Source: an uncultured SAR86 cluster bacterium
Lineage (GTDB): Bacteria > Pseudomonadota > Gammaproteobacteria > Magnimaribacterales > D2472
Length of the DNA: 32,688 bases
Assembly (NCBI GenBank): GCA_902509555.1
Contig: CABWYS010000010.1
Location: 1 to 32,688 of the forward strand
Direction: 5' to 3'
Of this stretch, positions 1-8,772 are shown one piece after another. Under the pieces are notes generated by a model, which worked only from the letters and a program-made list of their open reading frames with translations, was not told where the DNA came from and searched no databases. Both the position numbers and the translations under genes were made by a program. Every line of letters begins with the position of its first letter. Position 1 is the stretch's first letter.

Positions 1-32
1 TAGTGCTATTTCAAGAGATTATGATGATATTT

Positions 33-620
33 ATGACTAAGAAAATCCTTATTATTAATTTATTTTTTATATGTTCATGTGCAAATTCTAATATGCTGGA
101 ACTAGATTATTCTTCTTTACCAATCATGTTCAGAGAAACAATTTTTGGAAATGATATTAATGTAGATACCTCATTTATTAATGAGAGAAAATACTCCTTT
201 GTTAAAGTAAAAATAAATGAAAGAGTTGCAGTATTAACACTGTCACAAATTACTAAAGATCAGCGTTATCGGTGGGTTTCAACTGATAATGTTATTTTGA
301 TCACAGAAAGAGGCAAGATAGTAAAGAGTTATGGTTTGGTAAATAATTTTGAAATTTTGAGTCCAGATCCTTTTAGCGAATCTGTCTTGATTAAGCTTGC
401 TAATCCATCAGCAATTTTTGATCTCAACCATCAGAATTCCAATACTTTATATAATGATAAGACATATGTTTACATAGAAGAGCTTACCAATAAAAAATTA
501 GGATGGGATAAAGAAAATCTTTATACTTACGAATTATCTACTGATTTACCATTGCAAACTAAACAGTATGTATATCCTAATCAAGAAGCAATTGAACTTG
601 AATTTTATTACAAATTTTAG
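33..620 (+). CDS. GfcB/YjbF-family outer-membrane lipoprotein (group 4 capsule / exopolysaccharide-associated)
   Basis: ORF track 3..620 begins at GTG; in-frame ATG at 33 gives MTKKILIINLFFICSC, a signal peptide with a lipobox-like ICSC. The segment ETIFGNDINV...SFVKVKINERVAVLTLSQITKDQRYRWVSTDNVILITERGKIVKS resembles, from memory, E. coli GfcB/YjbF (SLFDNQDITV...LRLNEGQRIFVVLGYIEQEQSKWLSQDNAMLVTHNGRLLKT). Confidence 0.75.
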   Translation: MTKKILIINLFFICSCANSNMLELDYSSLPIMFRETIFGNDINVDTSFINERKYSFVKVKINERVAVLTLSQITKDQRYRWVSTDNVILITERGKIVKSYGLVNNFEILSPDPFSESVLIKLANPSAIFDLNHQNSNTLYNDKTYVYIEELTNKKLGWDKENLYTYELSTDLPLQTKQYVYPNQEAIELEFYYKF

Positions 621-630
621 CCTTAAATGA

Positions 631-657
631 AAAAAGGGAAGCTAAGCTTCCCTTTTT
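631..657. terminator. Bidirectional rho-independent terminator hairpin between convergent genes
   Basis: aaaaagggaagct-a-agcttcccttttt: 13-bp arms that are exact reverse complements, with A-tract and T-tract on the two sides; lies between the stops of the + gene (620) and the - gene (675). Confidence 0.88.
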
Positions 658-674
658 GAAGAATTATTATTTCT

Positions 675-1331
675 TTAACTGCCAGCAGCTGTTCTTGTAG
701 CAGTTTTAGTTGAAGTAGAAGTTCCTGCAACATCTACAGTTGTTTCAACATCAACTATAGTATCCTCGATGTCAATGATCTCCTCAATAATAACTTCAAC
801 CTCAACTTCACGGATCATTTCTACCTCAAACTGATTCACCCCATTTACCGTTGCTATTTGTGTTGCATACTCTGAACCTCTGTAGTCAAGAGAGGGGTCT
901 GTTACCGTAGCAGTATATGTTTCAGTTGAAGTAGCAGTTCCAGTATTGGTGGCTGTTGCTGTAGCTGTTACATTTGTTTGGGTAGTGGTAGCTGATGCAA
1001 CAGTAATCGGAGTTTCGACTATTACTTCATATTCTTCAATGATTGTAGGTGCAGGTGTCGGTGCAGGTGCAGGCGTCGGTGCAGGTGTCGGTGCAGGCGT
1101 CGGTGCAGGCGTCGGTGCAGGACTACTATCATCATCATCTGTTACAGCTGCAATAGCAGCAGCTGCAGCAACTGCAGCAGCAATAGCACCAGCACTTAAT
1201 GTACCTGAGGCTTCTTTGGCTGCTTTTGCGTCTGATCCAGCACTATTAGGCTCATCTGCATATGCATTTATTCCAAAAATAGGTGCGAGTAATGCTAGTA
1301 AGTAGCTAAGTTTGTTTTTTATCTTGGCCAT
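675..1331 (-). CDS. Exported low-complexity Thr/Ala/Pro-rich protein, GfcA/YjbE-like in architecture
   Basis: Signal peptide MAKIKNKLSYLLALLAPIFGINAYADE, hydrophobic Ala-rich segment SAGAIAAAVAAAAAIAAVTDDDDSS, (PAPT)n linker, Thr-rich tracts (TATATATNTGTATSTETYTATVT) and TSTSTKTATRTAAGS C-terminus. Shine-Dalgarno AGGAG (ctcct at 1342-1346) upstream of the ATG. Confidence 0.75.
   Translation of the reverse strand: MAKIKNKLSYLLALLAPIFGINAYADEPNSAGSDAKAAKEASGTLSAGAIAAAVAAAAAIAAVTDDDDSSPAPTPAPTPAPTPAPTPAPAPTPAPTIIEEYEVIVETPITVASATTTQTNVTATATATNTGTATSTETYTATVTDPSLDYRGSEYATQIATVNGVNQFEVEMIREVEVEVIIEEIIDIEDTIVDVETTVDVAGTSTSTKTATRTAAGS
1048..1121. repeat. 12-bp tandem repeat (ggtgcaggYgtc)n encoding a (PAPT)n linker
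   Basis: Units read directly: ggtgcaggtgtc, ggtgcaggtgcaggcgtc (one 6-bp expansion), ggtgcaggtgtc, ggtgcaggcgtc x2, ggtgcagg. Confidence 0.9.
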
Positions 1332-1626
1332 TTTTCATAAACTCCTGTAAACAGTTAAATTGTATTATCTTAAATTAAACGTATAAAAGCAACATTTCAC
1401 CTAATCTTAATTTAAATCAAGTTAATTGCAATATTTCTAACAACTATTATTGTGCTGCTTAATACCGCAGTGACCGAATGTTATATTAGTATTTTTGTTA
1501 ATGCAATTATTTTTTAAACGTATTTATTCAGTTTAGGCATAATTTTTTATATACATTTTATTTATTTTATAAATTATTTAGATTTTAGAAATTTAATTTT
1601 TAAACTATAGTAGCTTACTTAAATTT

Positions 1627-1703
1627 CGGGATGTAGCGCAGCCTGGTAGCGCACCTCGCTGGGGGTGAGGTGGTCGTCGGTTCAAATCCGGCCATCCCGA
1701 CCA
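1627..1703 (+). tRNA. tRNA-Pro (anticodon GGG), CCA encoded
   Basis: cgggatg acceptor pairs with catcccg; D-arm gcgcagcctggtagcgc; anticodon arm cctcg-ctGGGgg-tgagg; T-arm gtcgg-ttcaaat-ccggc; followed by acca. Confidence 0.95.
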
Positions 1704-1708
1704 ACATT

Positions 1709-2587
1709 TCAGGATGATTTATTGATTACTTCGTCTGCGTACCAATTTATTTCGTTAATCATTCCTTCCAGTGTCCTGTTATCTGGACCACCCTCATAGG
1801 TATTTCTAAATGCAACTATCACTTCTGTTGCGCCCAGTTCTTCAAGCTGCATTATTCCTTCAGGCGAGTAAGCTGCTTCTCCCATAACTTGAAACTGATA
1901 ATTTGGATGATCCAAGGTTCCAAATGCATCTCTGTACTCATTTATCTGATCTATAAGAGTTTTTGTTTCTTCTAAGCTCAATCCAGCACTTATCCAGCCA
2001 TCTCCAATTCTTGCAGCTCTTTTTAAGGCAAGCTTTGAATGTCCTCCAATTAATATAGGCACTGGTTTTGTGGGTGCAGGGCACAGTTTAAGTTCAGGGA
2101 TATCATAAAACTCTCCTTTATAAGCGAAGTATTCTCCATTCATCAGTCCTTTAAGAATGTCAATTTGCTCATCCATTCTTTTACCGCGCTTTTCCCATCT
2201 TTCTCCTGTAGCAAGGAAATCTTCATACCAAGGACTCACTCCTACACCGAAATGAAATCTATTATTGGTCATAACCCCCAAAGTAGTTACAAACTTAGCC
2301 GTGGTTACTGCTTGTCTAGGCGCAAGTTTGTATACAGATGTAGAAAATTCTAATTTATCAGTAACAGCCGCAATTGCAGGAATGATAGAAAATGGCTCCA
2401 AGAATGGAACTCCATCAAGAAACTCTCTACTTCCATCATCATTGTATGGATATGTCGAATCACATTCTTTCGGATAGCAGATACTATCTGGGAAGGTTAT
2501 GGCATCAAAACCTGCAGCCTCAGCAGCTTTACCAAGCTCTAAATAAAATGATGGATCGCACATTGTTGGATGATATGAAAAACGCAT
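1709..2587 (-). CDS. LLM-class (luciferase-like) flavin-dependent oxidoreductase
   Basis: 292 aa; GFDAITFPDS, RFHFGVGVSPWYEDF, PVPILIGGHSKLALKRAARIGDGWI typical of luciferase-like monooxygenases (PF00296). Confidence 0.88.
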   Translation of the reverse strand: MRFSYHPTMCDPSFYLELGKAAEAAGFDAITFPDSICYPKECDSTYPYNDDGSREFLDGVPFLEPFSIIPAIAAVTDKLEFSTSVYKLAPRQAVTTAKFVTTLGVMTNNRFHFGVGVSPWYEDFLATGERWEKRGKRMDEQIDILKGLMNGEYFAYKGEFYDIPELKLCPAPTKPVPILIGGHSKLALKRAARIGDGWISAGLSLEETKTLIDQINEYRDAFGTLDHPNYQFQVMGEAAYSPEGIMQLEELGATEVIVAFRNTYEGGPDNRTLEGMINEINWYADEVINKSS

Positions 2588-2656
2588 AATTATTTACCTG
2601 GTGGTGAATCCTTGTAGAATCAATATAATAACAACATTATGATAATTGATATATAA

Positions 2657-2670
2657 TGACAGCGTTGTCA
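2657..2670. promoter_or_regulatory. Operator-like inverted repeat TGACA-N4-TGTCA next to a TATAAT -10-like box (2652-2657)
   Basis: tataaTGACAgcgtTGTCAaa in the divergent LLM / aceE intergenic region. Confidence 0.45.
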
Positions 2671-2683
2671 AAATAAAAAAATT

Positions 2684-5335
2684 TTGAAAGATCATTCTCA
2701 AATAAATAATCCAGTAAATGACCTCGAACTTAAAGAATGGTTAGATGCTTTAGAAAATATTATTAACGAAAATGGTAACGATAGAGCCTCATTCATTTTA
2801 GGAAAACTTGCATCAAAATTAACAGAATCAGGAACTATTCCCAACTACAATCTAACCACCCCATTTAGAAATTCAATTCCAATCAATGAGGAAGCCAAAA
2901 TGCCTGGAGATCTATTTATGGAGCGTAAGATAAGATCTCTTATAAGATGGAATGCCTTAGCAATGGTATTGAGGGCAAATAAATCCTCGGCTGACTTAGG
3001 CGGTCATATAGCAACTTTTTCCTCTTCGGCAACACTATATGACGTTGGGTTTAATTATTTTTTTCAAGGCTCAAAAGATGGGCAAGAGGATCTAATATAT
3101 TTTCAAGGGCATTCTTCTCCAGGAATCTATGCTAGAAGTTTCTTAGAAGGTTATTTATCAGAAGATGACTTAGATAACTTTAGACGAGAGGTTGATAAGC
3201 CTGGTATCTCATCCTATCCACATCCATGGTTGATGCCTGATTATTGGCAATTTCCAACCGTTTCAATGGGTTTGGGGCCTATCATGGGAATTTATCAAGC
3301 AAATGTAATGAGATATTTATCTGCGAGAGGTCTAGCCCCTAGAAATAATAGAAAGGTTTGGGTTTTTTGTGGTGATGGAGAGATGGATGAGCCAGAATCT
3401 AAAGGAGCAATTGGTCTTGCAGGTCGTGAAAAATTAGAAAATCTAATCTTCGTAGTAAATTGTAATTTGCAAAGATTGGATGGTCCTGTAAGAGGAAATA
3501 ACAAAATTGTTCATGAATTAGAAAGAGAATTCAGGGGCTCGGGTTGGAATGTGATCAAGGTTATATGGGGAAGATTGTGGGATCCAATCTTTGCTAGAGA
3601 TAAGGAAGGTAAGCTTCAAGAACTCATGGATGCGGTTGTGGATGGCGAACTTCAAAATTTTAAAGCAAAGGGAGGCGCATACACTAGGGAAAAATTTTTT
3701 GGGCAAGACCCTGATGTTTTGGAAATGGTTGATGACCTTACTGACGAAGACATTTACAAATTAAATAGAGGTGGGCATGATCCATACAAAGTTTATGCTG
3801 CTTATCATAAGGCTGTAAACTCTAAAGGAGCTCCAACAGTCGTTCTTGCTTTGACTACGAAAGGTTATGGAACTGGATCAAGAGAAGCAGATAATACAAC
3901 TCATCAAGTAAAAAAATTAACTTTAGATAATATTAAATCCTTCAGAGATAAGTTTGATATTCCAGTTTCAAACAAAGAGATTGAAAAATTGCCTTATGTA
4001 AGGCCTGCAAAGGATTCTCCTGAAATACAATATCTTTTAAAAACAAGAGATAGCTTGGGGGGTCCAATACCAAGAAGGCGTGGGCATACTCAAAAACTCT
4101 CCAAACCATCAGATTCAATTTTTCAGAAATTCACTCAAGGGTTTGATAATAAAGAGATTTCCTCCACCATGTCTTTTGTTCGCATGTTGACAGATATTTT
4201 AAAAGATAAAAATATTGGAGAACGCATCGTTCCAATTGTACCTGACGAGGCAAGAACTTTTGGAATGGAGGGTTTATTTAGACAAATTGGGATTTATTCT
4301 TCTGAGGGTCAAAAATATAAGCCTGAAGATGCTGATCAGGTAATGTGGTACAAAGAATCAAAAGATGGAGTTATGCTTGAGGAGGGTATCAATGAAGCAG
4401 GAGCATTTTCTGCTTGGATAGCGCTGGCGACTGCCTATTCAAACTACAATATTCCCATGATTCCAATTTACCTGTTTTACTCAATGTTTGGATTCCAGCG
4501 CATCCATGATCTTGCTTGGGCTGCTGGTGATTCACAAGCGAAGGGTTTTTTAATTGGGGCAACATCCGGAAGAACCACTCTGAATGGAGAAGGGCTGCAG
4601 CATCAAGATGGCCACAGTCATATATTTTCATCAACAATTCCTAATTGTCGATCATATGATCCAGCATACGCATATGAATTGGCAATAATTTTCAAAGATG
4701 GAATTAAGAAAATGTTTGTAGATCTGGAAAATTACTACTACTACATTACTGTTACCAACGAAAACTATTTGCAACCAGCTCAGCCAAAAGATTCAGAAGA
4801 AGGAATTATTAAGGGTTTATACAAGTTAAATGACCATAATAAACCTCAAGTTACTTTAATTGGTTCAGGGTCAATTCTGAATGAATCAATCAAGGCTCAG
4901 AAAATACTAGATTCTTTTGGGATTGGATCTGATGTATGGAGTGCTACTAGCTTTAATATGCTAAGAAAAGATGGAATGGAGAAAGAGCGTTTTAATGAAC
5001 TAAACCCAACATCAAAGCAAAAACAAACCTATGTAGAAGAGTGTTTGCCAAGCTCAGAAACTCCTGTTATTGCAGCGACTGACTATATGCGCGCTTATCC
5101 TGAACAAATTAGAGGTTTTATTAAAGCACCATACTATACACTTGGAACAGATGGATACGGAAGAAGCGACTCTCGACAAAAACTTCGAGAATTTTTTGAA
5201 GTAGATGCAACTAGCATTGCTAGAATTGCTATTTACTCTCTTTTTCGAAAAGGAGATCTCAATAAAAAACAAATTATAGCTTTTTACAAAAAATTAAAGG
5301 TTAATCCTAGCAAACCAAATCCTTGGGAAGTTTAA
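2684..5335 (+). CDS. aceE: Pyruvate dehydrogenase E1 component, homodimeric type
   Basis: 883 aa; VFCGDGEMDEPESKGAIGLAGREKLENLIFVVNCNLQRLDGPVRGN, GFGMEGLFRQIGIYS-type and LQHQDGHSHI motifs of AceE. Putative TTG start. Confidence 0.96.
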   Translation: MKDHSQINNPVNDLELKEWLDALENIINENGNDRASFILGKLASKLTESGTIPNYNLTTPFRNSIPINEEAKMPGDLFMERKIRSLIRWNALAMVLRANKSSADLGGHIATFSSSATLYDVGFNYFFQGSKDGQEDLIYFQGHSSPGIYARSFLEGYLSEDDLDNFRREVDKPGISSYPHPWLMPDYWQFPTVSMGLGPIMGIYQANVMRYLSARGLAPRNNRKVWVFCGDGEMDEPESKGAIGLAGREKLENLIFVVNCNLQRLDGPVRGNNKIVHELEREFRGSGWNVIKVIWGRLWDPIFARDKEGKLQELMDAVVDGELQNFKAKGGAYTREKFFGQDPDVLEMVDDLTDEDIYKLNRGGHDPYKVYAAYHKAVNSKGAPTVVLALTTKGYGTGSREADNTTHQVKKLTLDNIKSFRDKFDIPVSNKEIEKLPYVRPAKDSPEIQYLLKTRDSLGGPIPRRRGHTQKLSKPSDSIFQKFTQGFDNKEISSTMSFVRMLTDILKDKNIGERIVPIVPDEARTFGMEGLFRQIGIYSSEGQKYKPEDADQVMWYKESKDGVMLEEGINEAGAFSAWIALATAYSNYNIPMIPIYLFYSMFGFQRIHDLAWAAGDSQAKGFLIGATSGRTTLNGEGLQHQDGHSHIFSSTIPNCRSYDPAYAYELAIIFKDGIKKMFVDLENYYYYITVTNENYLQPAQPKDSEEGIIKGLYKLNDHNKPQVTLIGSGSILNESIKAQKILDSFGIGSDVWSATSFNMLRKDGMEKERFNELNPTSKQKQTYVEECLPSSETPVIAATDYMRAYPEQIRGFIKAPYYTLGTDGYGRSDSRQKLREFFEVDATSIARIAIYSLFRKGDLNKKQIIAFYKKLKVNPSKPNPWEV

Positions 5336-6618
5336 TGGCTAATAAAACTATCAATATTCCAGACCTAGGTGAAGCTGAGGATGTTGAAGTGATCGAAATT
5401 TGCGCTAAAGTGGGTGATCAAGTTGACTCTGAGGATCCAATCATTGTTTTGGAATCTGATAAAGCTGCAATGGAAATTCCAACTTCTGCAACTGGTAAAG
5501 TAATTTCTATTGAAGTTTCTGTTGGAGATACGGTACATTCAGGCTTACCTTTTTTACAAATTGAAGTTTCTGACGATGCTGCGGAAAAGGATGAAAAAGC
5601 CCCTCCAAACAATACAGATAAAAAGAATCATACTGTTAATGAAGAATCGGAAAATATTAAATCTGAACAATTAGCTAACCTTGAAAAACCAAAAAATTCT
5701 CTTAATACTTCAAATACAAATAATGCAAATATCTATGCAGGACCTGCGGTTAGAAAGCTCGCAAGAGAATTTGGAATTGAATTATCACAAGTTCAACCAA
5801 CCGGCCCCAAGAATAGAATACAAAAAGAAGATTTACATTTATTTGTAAAATCTCGACTTTCTGCAACTCCGCAAAAAAATAGCTTTGAGTTTTCTCAGCC
5901 TGATATTGATTATTCAAAATGGGGACCAACTAAGGAGCAAAAGCTTTCAAAGTTTCAGAAATCTTCTCTTGCTAACCTTCATACATCTTGGATAAATATC
6001 CCGCATGTTACACAACATGATGAATGTGATTTAACGATATTGCTTGAAACTAGAGCTCAATTATGTAAAAAGCATAAAATAAAAATCTCACCTTTAGCTT
6101 TTATAGCAAAAATTGTTTCCCAATTACTAGCTGATTTCCCATTACTCAATTGCTCTTTAGATCAAAACTTAGAAAACATTATTTTGAAAGATTATGTCAA
6201 TCTGGGTATTGCCGTGGATACTCCTGAGGGGCTGATTGTGCCAAATGTAAAAAATACTCAATTAAAATCGATTGTGGAAATCTCGTCAGAAATTAGCGAA
6301 TTAGCTCAAGCCGCAAAAAAACGAAAGTTACAAATTGCTGATTTGAAAGGTGCTTCCTTTAGCATAAGTTCCCTGGGAGCAATTGGCGGAAGATTTTTTA
6401 CGCCTATAATAAATCCTCCTGAAGTGGGTATATTAGGAGTATCAAAAAGCTATGAAAAAGTTATTTCATCAAAAGCGGGCTTTGAAGGCCGAAGCTTTTT
6501 ACCAATTTCATTGAGTTATGATCACCGCGCAATTAATGGGGTCTATGCAGTACAATTTACTAGTCAGTTGGGAGAAGCCTTATCTGATAATAAATTGATT
6601 GAGAAGAGTTTTAAATGA
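5335..6618 (+). CDS. aceF: Pyruvate dehydrogenase E2 (dihydrolipoyl acetyltransferase), single lipoyl domain
   Basis: ATG at 5335 overlaps the aceE stop (TAATG). One lipoyl domain (VLESDKAAMEIP), peripheral-subunit-binding domain (AGPAVRKLAREFGIELSQVQPTGPKNRIQKEDL), catalytic SYDHRAING. Confidence 0.95.
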   Translation: MANKTINIPDLGEAEDVEVIEICAKVGDQVDSEDPIIVLESDKAAMEIPTSATGKVISIEVSVGDTVHSGLPFLQIEVSDDAAEKDEKAPPNNTDKKNHTVNEESENIKSEQLANLEKPKNSLNTSNTNNANIYAGPAVRKLAREFGIELSQVQPTGPKNRIQKEDLHLFVKSRLSATPQKNSFEFSQPDIDYSKWGPTKEQKLSKFQKSSLANLHTSWINIPHVTQHDECDLTILLETRAQLCKKHKIKISPLAFIAKIVSQLLADFPLLNCSLDQNLENIILKDYVNLGIAVDTPEGLIVPNVKNTQLKSIVEISSEISELAQAAKKRKLQIADLKGASFSISSLGAIGGRFFTPIINPPEVGILGVSKSYEKVISSKAGFEGRSFLPISLSYDHRAINGVYAVQFTSQLGEALSDNKLIEKSFK

Positions 6619-7382
6619 CAGATTCAAATTTTAAAGAAGGTTGTGTTTTGATTGTCGGAGGAAGCGGGGGCATCGGATCATTATGTGCTCAAGAATTTGC
6701 AAATTCCGATGCCAAGGTTGCCATTACATATTATAAAAATGAGCAAGCTGCGATTGATATAGCAAATGAAATTAATGCTGATGTAAATATATATCAATTA
6801 GATAATAGCAATTCAAAATCCGTAGAAGATACTTATAAGAATGTAATAAAAGACTATGGCTCTATTAATACTCTTGTTAATGCCGCAGGATTTGATATAC
6901 CGCAAAAATTTATCAATGAAATAGATATTGATTTATGGAAAGGAGTTATTGATGCAGACATCAATGGTTTTTTTAATTTAATAAAATCTGGATTACCTTA
7001 TTTGCGTGAGTCTAAAGGCTCTATAGTTTTCATAAGTTCAGCAGGTCTATTCAAGTATCCTCCTGGTGATATTTTATCTGTTGCTCCTAAAGCAACAATC
7101 GAGCACGTTTTAAGGGGTATAGCAAAAGAAGAAGGAAAAAATGGCATAAGGGCTAACTCAATTGCTCTTGGTGTAATAGATACTGGAATTTTTCATAGAT
7201 TAAGAGAGGAAAATAATACTTTTTTTGATGATGCCTGGCATGAAGCTGTCATGAATACACTGGCTATTAAGAGGTTTGGATTTCCTAAAGAAGTTGCTGA
7301 CACAGCTGTGTTTTTAGCCTCAAGCAAAGGAGGTTACATTACAGGTCACTGTGTTCCAGTTGATGGCGGTTACCACCTTTAA
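6615..7382 (+). CDS. Short-chain dehydrogenase/reductase (SDR) family oxidoreductase
   Basis: VLIVGGSGGIGSLCAQ (GxxxGxG); NAAGF; C-terminal GGYITGHCVPVDGGYHL. Overlaps the aceF stop by 4 bp. Confidence 0.9.
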   Translation: MTDSNFKEGCVLIVGGSGGIGSLCAQEFANSDAKVAITYYKNEQAAIDIANEINADVNIYQLDNSNSKSVEDTYKNVIKDYGSINTLVNAAGFDIPQKFINEIDIDLWKGVIDADINGFFNLIKSGLPYLRESKGSIVFISSAGLFKYPPGDILSVAPKATIEHVLRGIAKEEGKNGIRANSIALGVIDTGIFHRLREENNTFFDDAWHEAVMNTLAIKRFGFPKEVADTAVFLASSKGGYITGHCVPVDGGYHL

Positions 7383-7385
7383 GAT

Positions 7386-8588
7386 TTATACAAAATAATC
7401 TGTATTTTCTACTCCAAGCTGCATGGCTCCATAGTTTCTTGAAAAACTAACAGGATTATTTGCAACATGAGCTCTGGATGTGTGGACATCTAAAAATATT
7501 TTTTGAATATCACTGCCTGAAAATACTGCACCACCTCCAGCATTTGAGAATAGAGTGTCGACTACTTCTAGACACTTTTCTATAACTAAGGATGCGTCAT
7601 ATCTAAACTTTACTCTGTCAATCATAGGGATACCACCTTGATTACCAGCCTGATCTACCATTACATCATAATTTCTAAACATAACGGTTTCTATGGCATC
7701 AAGTTTTGCAGATGCTTCAGCTACAATTGATTGAGTGTGAGTATCACCAGCCAATTTTGCAGGATCACTAGAAGCTTTGTTATTGGCTCCATCTATAAAT
7801 AGTTCTAACATTTTCTTTGTAGCACCGATTGCTGGGGTAGAAACAGCTCTTACAAATAATTGACCCCAAGGTATTTTATATAAATCGTTTTTGTTTACTT
7901 CATATCCCGGATTAGTTAGGTTAAAGCCGTCAGACTGTTTATGAGTGCGATATTCTGGAACAAAAACATCATTAACGTGGATATCTTGGCTGCCAGTTGC
8001 CTTTAAACCCATTGAGTACCAGGTGTCTTTTATTTCGTAGTCACTTTTGGGAATTAGAAAAGTTCTATATTCAGGAGCGCCTCCTTCAGGGGGGAAGATT
8101 AAACCACCAAGCAACGCCCAATCACAATGCTCTGAACCGCTTGACCATTGCCAATGACCTGAAAATTTAAATCCACCTTCCACAGGAGTGACCTGCCCCA
8201 TAGGAGCATAAGAAGATGAAACAAGAGTGTTGTCATCTTCACCCCAAACCTCTTGTTGAGCTTTATCATCATAAAGAGCAAGTTGAAAAGGATGAATGCC
8301 AACAACACCTAAAACCCATGCAGTAGACATACAGCCCTGCGCAATTCTTAATTGGACTTCTGAAAAAGTGTGCGGATCTAATTCATGCCCACCGTATTGC
8401 TTAGGTTGTAGAATCTTAAAAAATCCAGCATCCTTCATGTCTTGAATAGTTTCTTTAGGAATTCTTCGATCAATGTTTGCAGATTCAGATCTTTTCTTGA
8501 GAACAGGAATAAGATCTTCAGCTTTTCTGATCATTTCGTTATGTAGGTCAAGATTTGTCCTTTCTTTGGTAGTTGCTGCTAATGCCAT
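7386..8588 (-). CDS. Acyl-CoA dehydrogenase-fold flavin-dependent monooxygenase (HsaA-like oxygenase component)
   Basis: 400 aa; AGFFKILQPKQYGGHELDPHTFSEVQLRIAQGCMSTAWVLGVVGIHPFQLALYD, GGFKFSGHWQWSSGSEHCDWALLGG, WYSMGLKATGSQDIHVNDVFVPEYRT fit the HsaA/acyl-CoA dehydrogenase-related hydroxylase family. Confidence 0.8.
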   Translation of the reverse strand: MALAATTKERTNLDLHNEMIRKAEDLIPVLKKRSESANIDRRIPKETIQDMKDAGFFKILQPKQYGGHELDPHTFSEVQLRIAQGCMSTAWVLGVVGIHPFQLALYDDKAQQEVWGEDDNTLVSSSYAPMGQVTPVEGGFKFSGHWQWSSGSEHCDWALLGGLIFPPEGGAPEYRTFLIPKSDYEIKDTWYSMGLKATGSQDIHVNDVFVPEYRTHKQSDGFNLTNPGYEVNKNDLYKIPWGQLFVRAVSTPAIGATKKMLELFIDGANNKASSDPAKLAGDTHTQSIVAEASAKLDAIETVMFRNYDVMVDQAGNQGGIPMIDRVKFRYDASLVIEKCLEVVDTLFSNAGGGAVFSGSDIQKIFLDVHTSRAHVANNPVSFSRNYGAMQLGVENTDYFV

Positions 8589-8772
8589 TTTTTACCTCTT
8601 CTTTGTATTGATAGTAATGATTCCATTAATACTTTGTTGATTCAACATAATAATTCATATTTTTTATCATTATTTTTACGATTAATATTATAATTATTAA
8701 TTTTTATGAGCACACTTATGCTCAATATTGCGCATTCAGAAATTTTTTACTATATGCATCTATAATTGTTCG

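Noticed and set aside
946-1305. 119-aa + strand ORF (GAGVGAGVGAG...) antisense to the Thr-rich protein gene
   Set aside because: It is the antisense reading of the PAPT tandem repeat and Ala tracts; the minus ORF has a signal peptide and Shine-Dalgarno, the plus ORF has no family resemblance.
1439-1490. Possible small hairpin/ncRNA (ctgcttaataccgcag) in the AT-rich 295-bp intergenic region upstream of the tRNA
   Set aside because: Only a 4-bp stem with an 8-nt loop and no T-tract; not enough to support an RNA gene.
6526-6560. AceF catalytic motif reads DHRAING instead of DHRxxDG
   Set aside because: Asn at that position is, as I recall, also found in characterised pyruvate dehydrogenase E2 such as Azotobacter vinelandii, so it is not evidence for loss of function.
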